Assembly: GCF_964355755.1 (NCBI RefSeq)
Contig: NC_092672.1
Span: 23,930,501 to 23,994,500, forward strand
Source: Antedon mediterranea
Lineage: Eukaryota; Echinodermata; Crinoidea; Comatulida; Antedonidae
Direction: 5' to 3'
DNA length: 64,000 nt
Made by a program: the position numbers and the translations under genes. The notes under the pieces were generated by a model that saw only the letters and a list, made by a program, of their open reading frames with translations, was not told where the DNA came from and made no database searches. Shown here piece after piece: positions 10,001 to 19,289 of the stretch (position 1 is its first letter; every line of letters begins with the position of its first letter).

Positions 10001-11767
10001 TACTGCACCAATAAATCGTTTAGTTTCTTTATGGGTTCGTGGGACTGGCAAATTTCGGATAGCTGCACACCTGTCGCCTAATGGTGTGATACATGCGTGT
10101 CCTGAAGAATTAATCAGGATGGTGTGTCCCATATATTGCACTTTATTCTTGAATAACTTACATTTCTTTGGACAAATTCTAAAACCATTTAATTGTAGGG
10201 CTTGTAAAACGGAAACGAGGTGCTGCTTATGAGAAAATTTGTCTTGGCTAAATAAAATAATATCATCGTGATGGGCGATACAGAATTCTCTAGAATTTGG
10301 GATTTCATTTAAAATTTCGTCAATCTTTGCTTGAAATATACCTGGCGAAACGTTTAATCCTTGTGCTAATCTCTTATAATAATAATGTTTTCCACCATGA
10401 TATGAAGCTATACCTGTGTATTGTTGGGCATGTTCGGCTAATGGTACACAGTTGAACGCTGATTTCAAATCAATTACGCTAAGAATCTGTGCATTAGCGT
10501 TACCTATTGTTTTCAAAGTTTCGGCCAATAATGGGAATGGGTGATTAATACGTTTTATCCTGGAATTGAGATAGCGAAAGTCTGTGACAACTCTTTTATC
10601 TTTTGAATTTTTCTTTGAAACAAGAAGGACAGGGGAAGTATACGATTGGTGTCCTACTGCTAAGATTCCTAGTTTGACTAATTTGTTCAATTCGGCCTCA
10701 ATAACATGTTTGTCTTTGTCTGTCGCGAAGTATGGTCGAATAAAAAATGGTTCATCGTTAGAGAGGTGTATGTCAGCTTTGAAGTTTGGGCAGCTAGATA
10801 GTTCACCATAAAGTGAAAATGCGTTTCTGTTTTGTTGTAAGGTTTTATGCAAATCTTCTTTTTCTCTATGTGTTAAAACGCTGTCTGTTAAATCAACTTG
10901 TTTTCTAATTATTTCTTCTTCGGTTAAAGATAGCAATGGGTCTGTACGTTCTAAATGTGGGTACTTGTTTGCGTTGTCATTGGTCAACTTTATTCTATCA
11001 ATTGGTAGGTCATTAGTAACTGTTACAAGGTTGGTTAAGTGAAGGCTCGCGATAGGTTGATGTGTATTTAGAGATACGTTTCTGTTTGTGTTGTTAGTGA
11101 TATCAATGTTGGTTTCTCCTCTGTGTAATTTTACTAACATATCTGATGGACAAAGTTTTGAAATATGGGTGGTTGCATGTAGAACAACATCAGAATTGCG
11201 TACAAAGGCGGGAACCCTTCCTTTTAATTTAACTGTTTTAGTATCACCGGGTTTAAGAAAAATCTTGTGTACTGGACGAAAGCTAAAAATCTTTGGTCTA
11301 ATGCGAAATGTGTTTTCCTTAAAATTTAAAGTACCGTCGAGTTCAGACAATGTTTCGGTTCCAAGTATCAGGTCAATACCTGTCAAATTTTTAACGATTA
11401 ATGCTGAAATTTTAAATTTGTGTCCTTGGATAAATAATTCGAATTGCACTAAGTGGTTGGCATATAAGAAGTCACCGTTACCTAATCGAAATTTAGTTGT
11501 GTTCACTTTAACTGGCTTTAAACGCGATAAATAAAGTGAGGAATTAACGTACGATTGTGAGATTATAGTTCTAGTTGAACCACTGTCAAATAAAGTTAAA
11601 ACATTTCTACCATCTGGTAAATTTCCTTTAACGTAATTTCTGTCGTTAAGTAACAAATCAATATTATCTGAATTTCCTAAGTATTTTGCCTTAAAATTGT
11701 CGTATTTAGTATGGGGGGCCAGATTATAGGCGGCATCTAGTCCCCTTTTTAAAAATCCTGCTGGTGG
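7043..11767 (-). CDS. pol: Pol polyprotein (protease, RT, RNase H, integrase)
   Basis: The frame opens at 11767 and runs without a stop to 7043. Numbering below counts from a TTG at 11656 (1537 residues), which is not a real start; translation probably enters by -1 frameshift from gag. Domains: aspartic protease with FDSGST (23-28); RT with VIDLKSAF (Asp396) and active-site box AHHDDI (HHDD 462-465, where most relatives have YxDD); RNase H with YSDTS (Asp616), Glu655 and Asp682; a Pro-rich linker (about 785-850); integrase zinc finger His998, His1005, Cys1035, Cys1038; DDE core Asp1068, Asp1127, Glu1162; and a GPY/F-like module (EWVGPLVIHEV, about 1303-1313). A further ~190-residue tail has no recognised domain. 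All catalytic acids are present and no break is seen, so the protein may be functional. Family: Ty3/Gypsy. Confidence 0.93.
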   Translation of the reverse strand, partial: PPAGFLKRGLDAAYNLAPHTKYDNFKAKYLGNSDNIDLLLNDRNYVKGNLPDGRNVLTLFDSGSTRTIISQSYVNSSLYLSRLKPVKVNTTKFRLGNGDFLYANHLVQFELFIQGHKFKISALIVKNLTGIDLILGTETLSELDGTLNFKENTFRIRPKIFSFRPVHKIFLKPGDTKTVKLKGRVPAFVRNSDVVLHATTHISKLCPSDMLVKLHRGETNIDITNNTNRNVSLNTHQPIASLHLTNLVTVTNDLPIDRIKLTNDNANKYPHLERTDPLLSLTEEEIIRKQVDLTDSVLTHREKEDLHKTLQQNRNAFSLYGELSSCPNFKADIHLSNDEPFFIRPYFATDKDKHVIEAELNKLVKLGILAVGHQSYTSPVLLVSKKNSKDKRVVTDFRYLNSRIKRINHPFPLLAETLKTIGNANAQILSVIDLKSAFNCVPLAEHAQQYTGIASYHGGKHYYYKRLAQGLNVSPGIFQAKIDEILNEIPNSREFCIAHHDDIILFSQDKFSHKQHLVSVLQALQLNGFRICPKKCKLFKNKVQYMGHTILINSSGHACITPLGDRCAAIRNLPVPRTHKETKRFIGAVNYVSHFFPQIQSILRPLHTLASKRRKFVWSTDHQKAFDEIKHLMVKPPTLQMPRKEGRFTLYSDTSRTATGSYLTQTVNGKEHIIGYYSKILPQACQRYSVTELELFGLYINVSAFRHLLKGCEFDAFVDHSAIVQIWNSKDQPCTPRLQKLILRLSGYIFQIGYKKGTELVLADFLSRAPRDDDSEIDQVVPIAFNITETESLNPITNTSTCRPVTRSYAKQMGINIPDLHKPKPKQTPVINQNPVTTNTRPTPQPTATPQIITRQQTNAHRSPPIITPPIVTPPPIRNVNIRQPPEERLVDKNKQSKDTTHQNVPVELYTSPKPLVPNITEFKSAHIPKQQDLDRLMDVIQRKIIRDYNLPVDVKQLRVEQETSPFFKPVYDYLAHDILPADKKAARAVQNKSEQYILCNGLLFRLFFQDKGGEFVLQLAVPENLAETIISQYHDNLLSSHQGTMRTYLTIRKLFYMPLMFEKVNNYTQACLRCQQFCPKTDKLRPLHDRVPATYRPFHTLSLDFKSMPTSPSGFKHIMVVCDEITRFLICVPLKSIDAETICEALIQKVISIFGPPSRLISDAATSLTGKLLTLLCNTLNIDRKIISVHNHGSLQVERHIRTVSDLLKVNLNKFGTDWVRFVSTTCYAYNSFSSPHLGNHSPYELVFGRQPPSLTSLAFNPISGLSHSYEEYFEHLKKKFQNISQTMLQLQRTQQNVQNSKISQRLEKSPIYSVGQLVYLYKPTSSSLTANSKKIAAEWVGPLVIHEVLDRTHYILATIKGGILRDVFNYNRLKPCFMRTPKERKNVTHLQKLKQLLNEPTDDNNDKIQNTINVVNDEINVEFVDEHDRTPTQLQSDTLTHPTKIEPLNLQPYIDCVENNMGLAAPFQMKEEQIKEQTNLIMTAPNDSNMTLNRGRFKAGHFQVLVSYSKPTSAKRNTDKTKHESNDRKFWWNIDRYNDTDKLIKEIIKDKQIPISGSPKRFIKRLYNATSY
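11749..11767 (-). promoter_or_regulatory. gag-pol -1 frameshift window with T5 slippery run at the gag stop
   Basis: The pol frame is closed by a TAG at 11768-11770 and gag ends with TAA at 11749-11751, so the two overlap by only 19 nt. Within it the minus strand reads GGATTTTTAAAAAGGGG. Gag reads GAT TTT TAA; slipping back one base on the T5 run reads TTT TTA AAA and enters pol. This is the only slip-prone run in the window, and the stop codon lies directly in the A site. The -1 relation is seen directly; use of this site is inference. Confidence 0.7.
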
Positions 11768-12714
11768 CTAGGGTAGTAATTGTTTGACTGTTGGTATGGG
11801 TATGGCGGGGGATAATTTCCGTAAGAGCGGTTTTGTTGTCGGCAGTGCCTTGCTATGTGGCCTGGTTTCCCGCAGTAATAACAGGTTGGGGGAGGTTGTC
11901 TATATCTTGGGGTCGGTGGGGTCTGGAATCGGGGTTTGTATGGGCTTGGGCTTCGGTTTCGTCTTGGGATATAATTTCGGGTGGGGGAACGTGAGCGTCG
12001 AGTATCATCATTAAGGGATCGTTTTGTTGTGGCCATGTCTAACTTGAGAGAATTTATCTCATGTTGGAGCAATTCGAGACTATTAGGCCTATCTGTTTCC
12101 TTATTGATTTTGAATGAAACTTCCCGTGTGGCATCATCTACGGAAAGGTCAAGGTAATTTTGTGTGCTATTTACAATATTTTCAATAGTGGCATCGATTG
12201 GGGTGGACATGGCTACAGCTGCTCTACATTTTGGTGGAAGGGTCGAAATAAATTTATTCTTTATCTGCTGGTCAGCGTATCCAATTCTGTCTGCGGCTTG
12301 TTTGATTTTGGTTAAGTGCTTTTCGGCGTTGTCGCCAGTGGTGTATGTAATTGAATCGTATTCTCTTATGTGCGCATAGATTGATTTGTTTTTACTAAAC
12401 CTGTTGATGAATTGGGTTTTTAAGGATTCTAGTGAATCGAACTGCTTTCCCTCAATCCAGAGTCTAGCTTGGCCCTGAAGGCTACGTTTAAAAATACTTA
12501 TTACATTAATTAATTGGGCATTGTTTACAGGGTTTTCTAACGTGTGGGCCTCAAGGTAGTCGGTAAACGATAAGTAATGTGCACTACATTGGTCGTGATC
12601 GGTTATGGAACCGTCATATCTTTTGGGAAGGAAATCGGTTTGTCTTAGGTGGGGCACGGGGTGAGGATTGACGGGCTCATTTAAAATTACTTCGTTATCA
12701 ACAATGTCGACCAT
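11749..12714 (-). CDS. gag: Gag protein with CCHC zinc knuckle
   Basis: 321 residues from ATG at 12714. The N-terminal half resembles the retrotransposon Gag capsid domain: KRYDGS near residue 31, then LQGQARLWIEGKQFDSLESL and a TQFINRF motif around 70-110. The C-terminal third is basic and Arg/Pro/Tyr-rich (RRSRSPTRNYIPRRNRSPSP), ending with a single nucleocapsid knuckle CYYCGKPGHIARHC (278-291) and a Tyr/Pro/Gln tail. It would form the virus-like particle and bind element RNA. It lies upstream of pol in the -1 frame relative to it. Length and single knuckle are normal for the family. Confidence 0.93.
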   Translation of the reverse strand: MVDIVDNEVILNEPVNPHPVPHLRQTDFLPKRYDGSITDHDQCSAHYLSFTDYLEAHTLENPVNNAQLINVISIFKRSLQGQARLWIEGKQFDSLESLKTQFINRFSKNKSIYAHIREYDSITYTTGDNAEKHLTKIKQAADRIGYADQQIKNKFISTLPPKCRAAVAMSTPIDATIENIVNSTQNYLDLSVDDATREVSFKINKETDRPNSLELLQHEINSLKLDMATTKRSLNDDTRRSRSPTRNYIPRRNRSPSPYKPRFQTPPTPRYRQPPPTCYYCGKPGHIARHCRQQNRSYGNYPPPYPYQQSNNYYPSHQQDF

Positions 12715-13113
12715 ACTTTATAATATTAATTATTAATCAAATATCAAAAACAATTTGGTGTATATATATATATATATGTAAACTCTCACTTTTCAATCAA
12801 GGTTACAAATCAAAATTCAAAATAGTTTTGACTTACCCCAAATGCTTCGGATCCAATTAAAAATGAATTAAAGGAATGCAAAAAGTGTTCAAAAAATGTT
12901 TAAATGTTCAAACAACGAATTAAAGAAATGTTAAAGTGCTCATCAATGTTCAACTTTTCAAACAACGAATTCAAAAAAAAAGCGAAAGGTGTTCATCAAT
13001 GTTAAAAAAAAAGTAAATGTTAAAAAACGATCGAAAAAAAAAAACGGCGTGAAGTTGAAAGTGTCCAAACGAAACAGTTCTTGTCCGCTTGCTTCTGTTT
13101 TGATTCTTCTTGG

Positions 13114-13319
13114 GTCTTCCTCGATTATCTTCTTTGTCTTTATCCAATGGTTATAATTTGATAAAATTTCTGCTTGTCTCGATCTCATTCAAATATAATT
13201 TCAGCTTGTCTTTTGTGTCTTCCTCGATTATCTTCTTTGTCTTCATCCAATGGTAATAATTTGATAAAATTTCTGCTTGTCTCGATCTCATTCAAATATA
13301 ATTTCAGCTTGTCTTTTGA
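13114..13319. repeat. 103-bp tandem duplication in the Gypsy leader
   Basis: Two adjacent copies start with GTCTTCCTCGATTATC at 13114 and 13217. They differ by a few bases (tttatccaatggttat versus ttcatccaatggtaat). Confidence 0.85.
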
Positions 13320-13430
13320 GTCAAAGTAAATTTCTCTCCTTTCAAACAAATATGGTTATTTTTGTCTTTGTCTTCGTCTTCGTGTCTTGTTAAGTGTTTA
13401 TTTCTTGTTTTCTCACTCCGTTCCTTATGA

Positions 13431-13448
13431 AATTTGGGTCTTCCACCA
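13431..13448 (-). promoter_or_regulatory. tRNA primer-binding site
   Basis: Directly inside the 5' LTR the minus strand reads TGGTGGAAGACCCAAATT. It begins TGG, the complement of a tRNA CCA 3' end, at the expected spacing of zero from the LTR. I cannot assign the tRNA species. Confidence 0.75.
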
Positions 13449-14081
13449 TGTAATATAATGTTGCGTTGTTGAGGTACTAATGAAAGACTCTAACTCGCTT
13501 GACTGTCGTAACACTATATTGTTTATTCAGTATAATACTTTAGTACAATATACAACTATAAGTATAGATAAGGAACGCGGAGGATCAATGATGCTGTCGG
13601 TGAGGTGTGAAGTGTGTTAGTCTGCTTCTGGAGAAGTGGCTTTAAGGTGTGTGCTCCGTGAAGTGGCTGTAAGGTGTGTCTGGGCCCTTCTGAAACTTGG
13701 GGGTATATTGGCTCAGTTCATTAGCATATGTCAATTACGTAATCTGTGAGGGTAACGATTGGTCCTAAGTTGATCCAGGGGTGTTTAAGTGGGAATGATT
13801 GACGGTATAATAAGGTATTTCTGTGATGGATGACACTGTCAAATCTGTACTTAAATAGTGTTAATCACTCCTGGTTTAACGATGGGAAAAGTCACAAAGT
13901 TAAGCTAAGTGTTTTCTTTAGGGATTAAGTGTTTTCTTTAGGGATTCTATTATAAACTAAATGGTCATTAAAACATCTGGACAAACTCTCCTTTGGACTT
14001 TCTGGGTCAAGTTTGTGAACCTATTTGAATTCCGATACAAAGGTCAATTTCTTAAATATAAAAGTATATCGTTATATCACA
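13449..14081 (-). repeat. 5' LTR of the Gypsy element
   Basis: 633 bp, matching 5509-6141 except G/A at 13516 and G/T at 13642. On the coding strand it starts TGTGATATA and would carry the promoter. Confidence 0.95.
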
Positions 14082-16314
14082 ATAACTCTAACTTTAATGT
14101 TAATGGATATAATTGGAAATCTAAAATTAGAAAATAGGAGTGTGGGTGGGATTGGCTTTTTTATATCTATTTCTGACAACTTCTTAGACTCGGCATGAAT
14201 GACACCCTTGAGAGACTTTGGGTTAAAGTTTGCAGCGATAGTGGCAAACCAGTGTATGTCTGTGTGGCTTATTTCCTTGTAGAAGGAGTTAACAATGAAC
14301 TAACCTATGAACTTTATGTCCAATTATTATTCTAAATTATTAGAATAGAAAATGATGAGGATGATCTAAATATTTTATTGATGGGAGATTTCAATGCGAG
14401 AATTGGAAGTAATACCAAATGGTGATCCCATAACAAACTCAAATGGTAATCGGTTACTTAACTAAGAACAATGCAAACCTTACCATCTAAACTGCACTAT
14501 CTTTGTGAGGAAAAGTTTACATGGTGTAAGGTAACCAAAAAAGCACAATGGATTATTTATTGTGTTCTAAATGGTTAATTAACCATACACAATCAGTTTT
14601 AATTGATGAAAAAGGAGAGTTTAATTTTGGTATTGATCATAATCTATGTTGTTAACCCTTGGTATTACTCTTACCAAAATAAACCAAAATGATTTCACTT
14701 TATATCAAGAGAAATTACTGGTTGGGGTGTTTCTAATTTTTACCCCTGATTGAATTTGGAAATCTTGGACAAATATTATTATGGAAGCAGCAAAAGGGGG
14801 TACTAAATTGCAAACAAAAACACGCCGGCGTCGTAAATGTGCTAACTCAAATAGGAATAATAATAATATAGACAATAGTGATGATAGTTGTGACGATCTA
14901 TGGAATCTGTAATTAGAAAAACGACATAAAGTCACAATGCTTATTAAAAATAAAATACAAGAAAAATGGTTAACAATTCAATAGAAAAAGCAAATGAAAG
15001 AGGTCCTTCTTGTAAAGATTTTTGGAAAAACTTAGGAGGCATAGCATGAAATGTAACATCATGGATTTTGATTGCATCCAAATTCCTGATTCTGAGGAAA
15101 TAAAATTTTATAAGAAAACGATAAATCAATGTGTCTTACTGGGAAAACTTGGGCAAATGCAATATGATTTTGAAGGATTGTAATGCTTTTCTAACCAATT
15201 GCTTTGTTAAAGAAATCAGAAATAACCTTTCTCTTGAATATGACAACCCAGCTGATAATATTATAATGAAGAGTTCCTAAATGATACTTTTTATTGATTT
15301 TGATGTTGTAAAAGAAGCAGTATCCTTATTTATTACCGAAAAAGAACAAATCCCTGATTTGGACAATATTACAAATGAATTACTGAAAAATGGAGGAAAC
15401 TGTATCAATAAAACATTACTTGGCCTTTTAAAGAAAATTATTGAATTGGAAGAAATCCCAAAAGACTGGAATATTATTATTTCTATTTATAAGAAAGGTA
15501 GCCATAGAATTTAGACAACTATCTTTTAACATTACTAATTATCTTGAAAATAATGATATCGGAAGTTCCGGGAGGTTTTCGTGCAACTTATAGATGTGAA
15601 GATCATATGTTTACATTCAAAAGTATTGCTGCTTGCAGACTTAAAGAAAATAAACACACCTATGGCCTTCCTGGACTTCCGTAAAGCTTTTGACAGTGTC
15701 TGGCTAAACGGTTTATTCAAAGCTGTTTGGTCATCAGGTGTATAAGGGGTAAGATTTGGCAATAACTTGATAAACTTTATGAAGATGCTAAAGGTTCTGT
15801 TAGAGTTGGAAATATAGTCACTGCATTTTTTGACATTGAACATGACAGGGTGTAAAGCAAGATTGTGTTCTTTCTCCAATCTTATTTAACATCTTTATTA
15901 ATGAATTATAGAAAATGCTTGTATCAAACAATCTAGGTATTAGAATAAACAACACCTCGATAGGAAGATTATTCTGGGCAGATGACATTGAAGAAGTCAA
16001 ACTTTAATTTTGATAAATCCAACGTTCTTGTTTTTACTCGGGGTACCCGTGTCTAGTACTCTTTTTCTTCTTCTATCGAGTAAAAAGTGCGATTTATGAA
16101 GTACTACTCATTCCTTATTAGTTGTATTATTGAGCTGGGATTTGGCATAAATATACTACATGGACATGTTCTCAAATCTATAGAGCCGGATTTTTAAATT
16201 TCACACCGGATGCAGCCATATGACGTCTCGAAGATGGTACCGTATAGCCGTATTTGGTAGCGAGGTTATTGATGTGTGATAAATTTATTGTTGAAGCATA
16301 TTTCTAGAAAACTT
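14082..16314 (+). pseudogene. LINE A, middle fragment (endonuclease remainder and reverse transcriptase)
   Basis: Continues the endonuclease frame of 5340-5508 across the LTR element (SNFNVNGYNWKSKIRK), followed by VGGIGFFISISDNFLDS and ILLMGDFNARIGSN, the GDFN motif of APE endonucleases. The RT follows from about 15281: IPKDWNIIISIYKKGS, then AFFDIEHD, DCVLSPILFNIFINE near 15860-15900, and a degenerate WADDI box near 15976 in place of FADD. Many stops and frameshifts show that it is dead and older than both insertions in it. The final 17 bases (16298-16314) are the left copy of the target duplication made by LINE B. The clade is not assigned. Confidence 0.8.
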
Positions 16315-19272
16315 TTTTTTTTCTCTTTTGTGGCGCAAACACCACTTTTATTCACATTCATATTATCTCATATTACATAAAATCGTATTATTTAACTTGT
16401 AAATGTCGTTACAGTTCATAAGTAACATTTTTACATATATGAATTTTGTATTACTCCTTTTTTCATTACAGGATCATCATTATCATCTATCCCGTTTTAA
16501 AATAGTTCACACATTTTCATTTGTTTGTTTTCATTTTACAACCCGGATTATACAATATATTTATATACATGATAAAAAAAAAACAATAATAGCTCAGTAC
16601 CACCAGTAACCCGTATCACTGTAATTCTTTTTCGGTTAATCGTATCAAATTAGAAATTATATTATCATAATCTTATTTCTTAAAGCTACCCATTTTTCTA
16701 TACTTGTTTCTTTATTGTTATGTGTTTCACATTCAATGTTATATAACATATTGCTTTTAAATGAATTCCATAAAGATTTACCCACTGGCTTATTTAGTGC
16801 AGATAACATTTTTATTCTATAAATAGTAAATGCTGCAAAAGTGTAAATATAATCTATTAGCTTATCTCCCGTTCCTAGTATTAATTGTTTAAATGATATA
16901 TTATTGTGATTTAAACTTACAAAGATACTAAGCATTTTCCTCCAATATTTCTGAATAAATCTACAACTAAAAAACAAATGATTTTCATTTTCAATTTCTC
17001 CACATTTGTCACACGTTTGTGTTTCCTTAACTTTCCACTGATACAGCCGTTTGTTGGTAGGCAGTATTCTATGTAACATCTTATAATTGAATTGTGCTAG
17101 TTTCTTATCTTTCATTTTACATACTTTCCGTAACCAAAAAGTTTTCCAATCAATGTTGTTATCATTGAAGTACTCTTCCCATTTTAGTTGTGACATTGGA
17201 ATAATGAAATATTCTTTCACAAACCATGAGTATATTAGTTTGGTAGTATTAATCTCATACTTGGTCCCAACTAATTCATCATTATCATCACAATTGAAAA
17301 TATCTACCTCCTTAATAATGCGTTTCCATTGAATTGGTATTGCCTTAATAATGCACAAATACTCAGTTAACCAGTTTGTTTTACATTGTAGTTTCACCAG
17401 TATTTCGTTTGATGTTAAAAATGTGTTCTTATTAACAATGTCTTTAATACTGATAATGCCACTGTCAATCCAATGCTTGTAGAAAAGCGATTTTTTTTTT
17501 TAGTTTAACGTAGTGGTTTCCCCACAGTTGCTCATTCATTATATCGTTATAACTTTCAGGTTTGTTTTTTTTTAGAGATTCTGTTATAATTTATGTAGGC
17601 TTTTATCATATTTTTGTAAAACAGTGGAATTTTATCAGAATTAACATCAATAATGTTATAACATGACATATTAGGTAAAAAATTAACATCACATATTTTT
17701 TTAATATAATACATTGGAATATTTTTCCATTTAGCACCATCATCATTCATAATTCTTTTTAACCAGCCACACATGAGTGCGTTAACATGAAGAGTAAAAT
17801 CAGGCATTTTAATGCCTCCCATCTCAACATCACCAATTAGAGTTTTTCTTTTTATCTTTTCCCTTTTATTGTTCCAAATAAAATTATATATTAGATTTGT
17901 AACTTGTGTATATACATATTTTGGAACATCAGTGATATTTGCAGCATATGTTAATTTAGATAGTGCAAGACTTTTCAGGATTATTATTCTACCAAAAATT
18001 GAGAGATTTCTAGCATTCCATTGTTTTAAAGTCTTTTCTAGCTCTATTAATTTAACATCCCAGTTTTTTCTGGTACATTTTTCTGTATTATACCCTACAT
18101 ATATGCCTAAAATTTTGATCGGGTGTTTTACCCAATTTAATTCTAAAGGTCTATCTATTCTGTTCTTCCATTTACCAATCCAAAAAGCATGGTTTTTTTT
18201 TATTTAGTGTCATTCCAGATACTTCACAAAAACGTTCAATTACACTGACTGCTGACTTAATACTTTTGTCATTACCAACATACAAAACCGTATCATCGGC
18301 TAATTGGCTTATTCTAGCTTCTATGTTATTTTCATTATTTAGAAGTTTAATACCCTTATAGTCATCTTTGTTTCTTATTCTAGATGCCATTACTTCAACC
18401 ACTAAAATGAATAACAGAGCAGATAGAGGACAACCTTGTCTAATACCTCTTTCCATTTTAAAATTGTTTGAAACCCAACCATTGTTAACTGTGACACATT
18501 CAACGTTATTGTATAATACTTTTACCCAGTTACAAAAGAACATTCCAAAGTTAAACTTTTCTAGAACATTGTACATAAAATCTCTACTAATAGAGTCAAA
18601 AGCCTTCTTAAAATCTACGGTAATTATTGCCCCTTCGATATCATTACACTCTGTATAATAAAGCAGGTCTTCTATTAACCGAATGTTTTCACCAGCGAAA
18701 CGGCCTTTTATATAACCTTTTTGGTCTGAACTTACTATTGATTTAATAATCATTTTAAGTCTGTTACTTAATACATGTGCAAGAATTTTGTAATCGGTGT
18801 TTAAGAGGGTAATGGGAAGCCAATTATTCAAATTTTCTCTTTCTCCATCTTTGAACAAAAGGGTGATTACACCTCGTTTTTGCGAAAAGGATAATTCTTG
18901 AGAATTATAACTTTCATTTAACGCATCGCAAATTAAATGTTTAATATTATTCCAAAAGAACACATAAAATTCAACACTTAGACCATCCGATCCAGGTGTT
19001 TTATTTTTTTCCATCATTGAAATGGCCTTTTTACATTCATCAATAGTGACGTAACCTTCACAATTTTCTTTTTCTATTTCTGAAAGCTTGTTTATAATAG
19101 AATTACAAAGGTATTTATTAATTTTTCCAGGGTTTATAACATTTTTTGCGTATAAACCTTCGAAATGTTGTATTAGTTCCTTTAAAATATCAATTGGGCT
19201 CGTTGCTAATCTCCCATCTTTAGTAATTAAACTTTTTATGTGTTTCTTTTTACTTTTGGAAAATATTTGGAA
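16315..19272 (-). mobile_element. LINE B: 5'-truncated L1/Tx1-type LINE inserted in LINE A
   Basis: Bounded by a perfect 17-bp target-site duplication, ATATTTCTAGAAAACTT at 16298-16314 and 19273-19289. The element lies on the minus strand. Its 3' end abuts the left copy with a short T run (A-tail on the coding strand), and its 5' end is cut off just upstream of the RT, so no endonuclease is present. Truncation, tail and a long target duplication together indicate target-primed reverse transcription. 16315-16656 is its 3' untranslated part. Confidence 0.93.
16657..19272 (-). pseudogene. ORF2-like RT of LINE B, broken only at homopolymers
   Basis: The minus frame is open from 19272 into the RT: NKTPGSDGLSVEFYVFFW, GYIKGRFAGENIRLIEDLLY, AIITVDFKKAFDSISRD, MERGIRQGCPLSALLF and QLADDTVLYV (active site ADD), then LNKKK at a T9 run (18193-18201 on the plus strand). 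Coding resumes with GRIIILKSLALSKLTYAAN and GGIKMPDFTLHVNALMCGWL, shifts at T9 (17565-17573), and shifts again at T11 (17491-17501). It continues to a C-terminal Cys/His motif, CDKCGEIENENHLFFSC (about 16970-17020), and a stop at 16657. The residue pattern is that of L1/Tx1 LINEs. Apart from three homopolymer shifts the frame is open for roughly 870 codons, suggesting a young copy or base-count errors. Confidence 0.88.
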
Positions 19273-19289
19273 ATATTTCTAGAAAACTT

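Larger units (their letters stand above)
12715..13448 (-). other. 5' untranslated leader of the Gypsy element
   Basis: 734 bp between the primer-binding site and gag. It holds a 103-bp tandem duplication (13114-13319), short repeats of 'aacgaatta/aaaagtg/ttcatcaatgtt' around 12880-13015, and a (TA)n run near 12763-12778. The packaging signal would be expected here, but none is recognisable. Confidence 0.7.
5509..14081 (-). mobile_element. Ty3/Gypsy-type LTR retrotransposon, nearly intact
   Basis: An 8.57-kb element with two 633-bp direct LTRs beginning TG and ending CA. It has a primer-binding site next to the 5' LTR (right end), a polypurine tract next to the 3' LTR (left end), a gag ORF and a 1.5-kb-codon pol ORF, all on the minus strand. 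Pol order is protease, RT, RNase H, integrase, which defines Ty3/Gypsy rather than Copia. The 4-bp sequence ATAA flanks both sides (5505-5508 and 14082-14085), a plausible target duplication. By eye the LTRs differ only at 5576/13516 and 5702/13642, so insertion was recent. It sits inside LINE A. No envelope-like ORF follows pol. Confidence 0.95.

Noticed and set aside
7074-11534. Several plus-strand ORFs of 62-148 codons
   Set aside because: Antisense shadows of the minus-strand pol gene.
11784-12379. Plus-strand ORFs opposite gag
   Set aside because: Antisense shadows of the Arg/Pro-rich gag C-terminus; no motifs.
18368-18658. 96-codon plus-strand ORF
   Set aside because: Antisense of the LINE B reverse transcriptase.
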